64,000 nt of DNA from Flavobacterium ginsenosidimutans (GTDB lineage: Bacteria > Bacteroidota > Bacteroidia > Flavobacteriales > Flavobacteriaceae): positions 248,001 through 312,000 of the forward strand of contig NZ_QJRJ01000081.1 in the NCBI RefSeq assembly GCF_003254625.1, in the 5' to 3' direction. The position numbers and the translations under genes are program-made. Below are positions 59,749-64,000 of the stretch, piece by piece. Numbering within the stretch: the first letter of the stretch is position 1; every line of letters starts with the position of its first letter. The notes below the pieces were generated by a model. That model was not told the origin of the DNA and made no database searches. It saw only the letters and a list, made by a program, of their open reading frames with translations.

Positions 59749-62079
59749 ATGAAAAATAATATACTATTACTACTTCTCTTCACCACGCTTTGCCTTAAAG
59801 CGCAAATCCCTGCGCTCGATAATTATAATCAAATTTGGTCAACGCAAAGCAATAATTCATCAGAATCGATGCCTTTGGGAGGCGGTGATATTGGTATGAA
59901 TGTTTGGGTGGAAAAAGGAGATTTGTATTTTTATTTTTCACGAAGCGGAACTTTCGACGAACATAATACTTTATTGAAATTAGGACGTGTAAAAGTGACT
60001 TTAAGTCCGAATCCCTTTGAAGGAAAAGAAGGTTTTCATCAGGAATTAAAATTAAAAGACGGTTATATTTTAGTTGGACAGAATGATACTAAAATCAAAC
60101 TCTGGGTGGATGTTTTTAAACCAATAATTCATGTTGATTTAGAAAGTAAAAATCCGTTGAAAATGACAGCGTCTTATGAAAGCTGGCGTCATAAAAACCG
60201 TATTTCAAAAGGAAAAGAAAACAACGCCAATTCTTATAAATGGGCACCTCAGGGAGATCTTGTCAATTTTAAAGATTCAATTGCTTTTGAAAATAACGGT
60301 GTCAAATTTTATCATAAAAATAGAGAAAATACTGTTTTTGATGTAGCGGTTAAACAACAGAAAATGGAATCGGTTAAAGACCAAATGATGAACCCGATTT
60401 CCAATTTAACTTTTGGCGGATTTATGAAAGGCGATAATTTAAAACCTGATGGAACATATTTAGGAAAATACCAGTCAACCGATTTTAAAGGTTTTAGTTT
60501 AACGAGTATAAAACCTTCGAAAAAACATTCATTAGAAATTTATTTAAACACCAGTCAATCTGATTTTTCTACTTGGGATAATGGATTAAAAAGTTTGATT
60601 TCATCCAATAAAAACACAGCAAAACAAGCGGAAAAAAACACTCAAAAATGGTGGAATGATTTCTGGAGCCGCAGTTTTATTTTTACACAAAAGAATCAAT
60701 CGACTGCGAAAGATTCGGTTTATCAAATCGGACAGAATTATCAGTTGTTCAGATACATGCTGGGATGCAATGCGTATGGAAAATATCCAACCAAATTCAA
60801 CGGCGGACTTTTTACCGTTGATCCTGTTTACACTAATAAGGATTTAGATTTTACTCCCGATTTCAGAAATTGGGGAGGAGGAACCATGACAGCTCAAAAT
60901 CAGCGATTAGTTTATTTTCCGATGGTAAAAAGCGGTGATTTTGATATGATGAAATCGCAGTTGAGTTTTTATCTCGATTTGCAAAAAAATGCTGAGTTGC
61001 GTAGTAAAGTCTATTGGAAACATAACGGCGCTTCATTCACCGAACAATTAGAAAATTTTGGACTCCCAAATCCAGCAGAATACGAATGGAAACGTCCCGC
61101 AGATTACGATCCGGGAATGGAATACAATGCTTGGCTCGAATACGAATGGGATACGGTTTTGGAGTTTTGCCAGATGATGTTGCAACAGAAAGAATATGCT
61201 GGAGAAGACATTCAAAAATACAATCAATTCATAATTAGCTGTCTTCGTTTTTTTGATGAACATTATCAATATTTAGCCAAACAAAGAGGAAGAAAAGCAT
61301 TGGATGGAAACGGAAAATTAGTTCTTTTTCCAGGTTCAGCTGCTGAAACTTATAAAATGACCAATAATTCGAATAGCACGATTTCAGCTTTACAAATTAT
61401 TACAGAAAATCTTTTAAACCTTTCAGGAAATCAATTGTCAAAAGAAGACGTTGAATATTTAAAAGCATTTCAAACTAGAATTCCGCCTTTGAATTTTGGA
61501 CAAATCGAAAATCATAAAGTTTTACTTCCTGCCAAAACATGGGAAAGAGTTAATAATTCTGAAGTCCCGCAATTGTATCCCGTTTATCCGTGGAGAATTT
61601 ACGGCATTGGAAAACCTGATTTAGAAACCGCTTTAAATACTTGGAAATACGATTCTGATGCTTTAAAATTCAGAAGTCATATTGGTTGGAAACAGGATAA
61701 TATTTTTTCGGCTCGTTTGGGTTTAACCGAAGAAGCGGCAAAATATAATACGCTAAAAATGGCGAATTCAGAAAGACGTTTTCCAGCTTTTTGGGGACCG
61801 GGATTTGACTGGGTTCCAGATCATAATTGGGGCGGATCGGGAATGATTGGTATGCAGGAAATGCTTTTGCAGGAAGCAGGCGAAAAAATCTATGTTTTTC
61901 CAGCCTGGCCAAAAGAATGGAACGTTCATTTTAAATTACATGCCAAACAAAATACTACAATTGAAGCCGAACTCGTGAATGGAGAATTGAAGGTTTTAAA
62001 AGTAATTCCAAAAGAAAGAGAAAAGGACATTATAAATCTGTTAGGAAAATCCGAAGCAGAGAAAACGAAATTAAACTAA
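59749..62079 (+). CDS. DUF5703-type protein with six-hairpin glycosidase-like fold, secreted
   Basis: 776 residues from ATG 59749; a longer frame from 59674 reads through a repeat and hairpin. The signal peptide ends near LCLKAQ. The N-terminal domain (about 20-260) holds SESMPLGGGDIGMNVWVEKGDLYFYFSRSGTFDEHNTLLKLGRVKV, as in DUF5703 proteins. The C-terminal half (about 330-740) has YMLGCNAYGKYPTKFNGGLF, TAQNQRLVYFPMV and FDEHYQYLAKQRGRKAL, consistent with an alpha/alpha barrel such as those of GH65/GH95. Substrate and catalytic residues are unknown. It is probably a pectin-side-chain hydrolase. Confidence 0.7.
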   Translation: MKNNILLLLLFTTLCLKAQIPALDNYNQIWSTQSNNSSESMPLGGGDIGMNVWVEKGDLYFYFSRSGTFDEHNTLLKLGRVKVTLSPNPFEGKEGFHQELKLKDGYILVGQNDTKIKLWVDVFKPIIHVDLESKNPLKMTASYESWRHKNRISKGKENNANSYKWAPQGDLVNFKDSIAFENNGVKFYHKNRENTVFDVAVKQQKMESVKDQMMNPISNLTFGGFMKGDNLKPDGTYLGKYQSTDFKGFSLTSIKPSKKHSLEIYLNTSQSDFSTWDNGLKSLISSNKNTAKQAEKNTQKWWNDFWSRSFIFTQKNQSTAKDSVYQIGQNYQLFRYMLGCNAYGKYPTKFNGGLFTVDPVYTNKDLDFTPDFRNWGGGTMTAQNQRLVYFPMVKSGDFDMMKSQLSFYLDLQKNAELRSKVYWKHNGASFTEQLENFGLPNPAEYEWKRPADYDPGMEYNAWLEYEWDTVLEFCQMMLQQKEYAGEDIQKYNQFIISCLRFFDEHYQYLAKQRGRKALDGNGKLVLFPGSAAETYKMTNNSNSTISALQIITENLLNLSGNQLSKEDVEYLKAFQTRIPPLNFGQIENHKVLLPAKTWERVNNSEVPQLYPVYPWRIYGIGKPDLETALNTWKYDSDALKFRSHIGWKQDNIFSARLGLTEEAAKYNTLKMANSERRFPAFWGPGFDWVPDHNWGGSGMIGMQEMLLQEAGEKIYVFPAWPKEWNVHFKLHAKQNTTIEAELVNGELKVLKVIPKEREKDIINLLGKSEAEKTKLN

Positions 62080-62094
62080 CTATTGCCAATCAAA

Positions 62095-64000
62095 ATGATA
62101 AAGAAATTAATAAGTGGTGCTGTTTTGTCCATGCTTTTGACCACAAACGGACAAGCACAATCAGTTCAAAATACTGATAAACAAATTGTTAAAGTCGACT
62201 TTGATTTTTTTCAAAGAAGATTGGAAGAAGTTCATGACCCAAGTTACGATTCGTGGGTGATTAACGAAGGAAAAGAAGAAGAGAAATCATTTAATAATGT
62301 GTCTTTTAAGTTAAAAGGAAACTTTACTTCAAAATGGTATAAAGTTGGGATGAGTGCTCCACATTATAACAAATTGGGAAGTGACGGTTTGGTTACAGCT
62401 GAAAATTTAGAATTGAAAATCAGCGGATTGAAAGCAGGAAAACATACACTTTTGACTTTTCATAATGCTTTTGATGTCATTACTGGAAAAACTTTTTCTC
62501 CAATCAAAATCTACGTAAACGGAAAACTTCAGGAAACGGTAAATGCCAGTCAGAGAGCGAATTCAAAAGTAGATGCGGCAATGGCATATATTACTTTTAC
62601 TGCCGAAAAAGGCAAAGATGTAATTGTTCGTTTTGAAATTGACTCAACAAATAATCCTGATATTGTAAAACAAATTGTAATTAATGGTTTTGAAATTGAT
62701 ACGCCAAACTTGATGAATCAGGCGCGTACCCCAGAACCAAAAAACAGAGACGAACACGTTGAAGTAAATAAAAATTTGATCCTAAAATGGGATGCTCCAA
62801 ATAGTGTTGCAGCGCATAATTTGTATTTTGGCGAAGACAAAAATGCTGTAGAAAATGCAACAGAATCTTCAAAAGAATTCAAAGGAAAACTGATTGATAA
62901 AAATTTTGCAGTTTCAGATTTATACAGCGGTACCACTTATTATTGGAGAGTAGATGAATTGGATAATAAAGGTGAAGTTACTCAAGGAAATGTATGGTCT
63001 TTTAAACCAGCACAATTAGCATTTCCGGGAGCAGAAGGTTACGGACGTTACGCAGTTGGGGGACGTGGTGGAAAAGTAATTGAAGTAACGAATTTAAATG
63101 ACGACGGACCAGGAAGTTTACGCGATGCGATTAATCAGGAAATTGGACCAAGAACGATTGTTTTTACTGTTTCGGGAAATATTAAACTAGAATCGAGATT
63201 AGTGGCAAATCAGCCCTATATTACTATTGCTGGACAAACTGCTCCGGGTGAAGGAATTACGATTAGCAGAGCCCCCATTGGATTAACTGGAAATGATGGT
63301 GTAATGAGATTTCTAAAAGTTCGTATTGGAGGAGGCAGAACGTTTGACGGAATGGGATTAACGGGCGCTGATTATAGTATTATTGATCACTGTTCGATTA
63401 GCTGGACAATTGATGAATCGTTTAGTTCGCGTGGTGCGCATCATATCACTTTACAACGAACTTTAATTTCAGAAGCTTTAAACGTTGCGGGACACGATAA
63501 ATATCCTGCCGGAAAAATGCACGGTTTTGCCGCGACGATTGGCGGTGATATTGGAAGTTTTCACCATAATTTATTGGCACATAATCAAGGTCGTAACTGG
63601 AGTATTGGTGGTGGCTTAAATGGTGACGGTTATTACACAGGAAGATTGGATATCACAAACAATGTGGTTTACAACTGGGGAGGAAGAACAACTGACGGAG
63701 GAGCAAACGAAGTGAATTTTGTAAATAACTTTTACAAACCGGGCGCTTCAACTACCATATTTGTAGCCTTAAACGCGCAACACGAAGGTGTCGGAAAAGG
63801 AATGCAGCGTTACTATTTTAACGGAAACATAATGCCAGGTTATTTTGATGAGAAATCTCAGGATAAAGGCAGAAAATCGACTATAAGTCATAACGAGAAA
63901 GTAGATTATGAAACTTTTGTAGACAAACCATTTTTTCCTTCGTATGTAGAAACACAATCAGCGAAAGCGGCGTATAAAAATGTGCTTTCGGATGTTGGTG
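62095..64000 (+). CDS. PL1-like pectate lyase with N-terminal accessory domain, C-terminus cut by window edge
   Basis: An open frame from ATG 62095 to the right edge (635 residues visible). The signal peptide ends near TTNGQAQ. Residues about 25-290 contain a beta-rich accessory region and a fibronectin-like stretch (LILKWDAPNSVAAHNLYFGED, YSGTTYYWRVDELDNKGEV). The beta-helix then starts at FPGAEGYGRYAVGGRGGKVI, with LRDAINQE, TVSGNIKLESRLVAN, GQTAPGEGITI, IIDHCSISWTIDESFSSRG and NNVVYNWGGRT, all typical of PL1/pectate-lyase-superfamily enzymes. It follows the DUF5703-type gene by 15 bases, so the two are in one operon. Confidence 0.87.
   Translation, partial: MIKKLISGAVLSMLLTTNGQAQSVQNTDKQIVKVDFDFFQRRLEEVHDPSYDSWVINEGKEEEKSFNNVSFKLKGNFTSKWYKVGMSAPHYNKLGSDGLVTAENLELKISGLKAGKHTLLTFHNAFDVITGKTFSPIKIYVNGKLQETVNASQRANSKVDAAMAYITFTAEKGKDVIVRFEIDSTNNPDIVKQIVINGFEIDTPNLMNQARTPEPKNRDEHVEVNKNLILKWDAPNSVAAHNLYFGEDKNAVENATESSKEFKGKLIDKNFAVSDLYSGTTYYWRVDELDNKGEVTQGNVWSFKPAQLAFPGAEGYGRYAVGGRGGKVIEVTNLNDDGPGSLRDAINQEIGPRTIVFTVSGNIKLESRLVANQPYITIAGQTAPGEGITISRAPIGLTGNDGVMRFLKVRIGGGRTFDGMGLTGADYSIIDHCSISWTIDESFSSRGAHHITLQRTLISEALNVAGHDKYPAGKMHGFAATIGGDIGSFHHNLLAHNQGRNWSIGGGLNGDGYYTGRLDITNNVVYNWGGRTTDGGANEVNFVNNFYKPGASTTIFVALNAQHEGVGKGMQRYYFNGNIMPGYFDEKSQDKGRKSTISHNEKVDYETFVDKPFFPSYVETQSAKAAYKNVLSDVG

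Noticed and set aside
1..64000. tRNA, rRNA or other structured RNA genes and SusC/SusD pairs
   Set aside because: None was recognised by eye on either strand. Small RNAs without protein-like signals could have been missed.

Overview
The window looks like chromosomal DNA from a Flavobacterium-type member of the Bacteroidota. Evidence is the low GC content, the TAnnTTTG promoter boxes ahead of many genes, poor Shine-Dalgarno sites, and Sec or lipoprotein signals on most glycan-active enzymes. I saw no rRNA, tRNA, transposase, phage or CRISPR genes, and no SusC/SusD pair.

Layout. 1-12.1 kb is housekeeping and accessory material: a cut metallophosphoesterase, a SpoIIAA-like protein, three small unknowns, a CinA-like protein, a Nudix hydrolase, a DsbA-like lipoprotein, a frameshifted SUKH (SMI1/KNR4) gene beside an unknown 451-residue protein, two thioredoxin-fold proteins, a PQQ-type sugar dehydrogenase, and a LytS/LytR two-component operon. 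12.3-18.1 kb is a tripartite RND efflux pump (adaptor, permease, outer-membrane factor) divergent from the LytS/LytR operon.

19.0-30.9 kb is a two-armed catabolic locus that fits oxidative L-fucose (6-deoxyhexose) breakdown. The rightward arm has an FAH-type diketo-acid hydrolase, a zinc dehydrogenase, an L-fucose-dehydrogenase-like SDR and an L-fuconolactonase-like amidohydrolase. The leftward arm has a FucP-type symporter, a MaoC hydratase, a Gfo/Idh oxidoreductase and, unexpectedly, two class III CoA-transferases each translationally coupled to a solute-binding protein that has neither a signal peptide nor an ABC transporter. This coupled module is my best candidate for an undescribed system.

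30.9-38.3 kb holds a GH28 pectinase, a secreted parallel beta-helix protein with a C-terminal L-rhamnose/L-fucose mutarotase domain, a Gfo/Idh oxidoreductase and an SSS symporter. 38.6-40.2 kb is a small toxin cluster (HigB-HigA, XRE regulator, SymE-like). 40.2-45.0 kb has a PSD-family decarboxylase, an M23-like secreted protein, an MFS exporter and a divergent AraC regulator. 45.4 kb to the end is a co-directional series for rhamnose-rich pectic glycans: GH78, two beta-propeller glycosidase-like proteins, GH2, GH106, an SGNH esterase, a DUF5703-type protein and a cut PL1-like pectate lyase.

Many gaps between co-directional genes contain imperfect palindromes of several families. Some are nested inside one another, and some supply spurious upstream start codons. 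Together the enzymes suggest release of L-rhamnose and L-fucose from pectin (rhamnogalacturonan-like) side chains, mutarotation, import, and oxidation of the deoxy sugar. All family names come from recognising motifs by eye; no database search was run.
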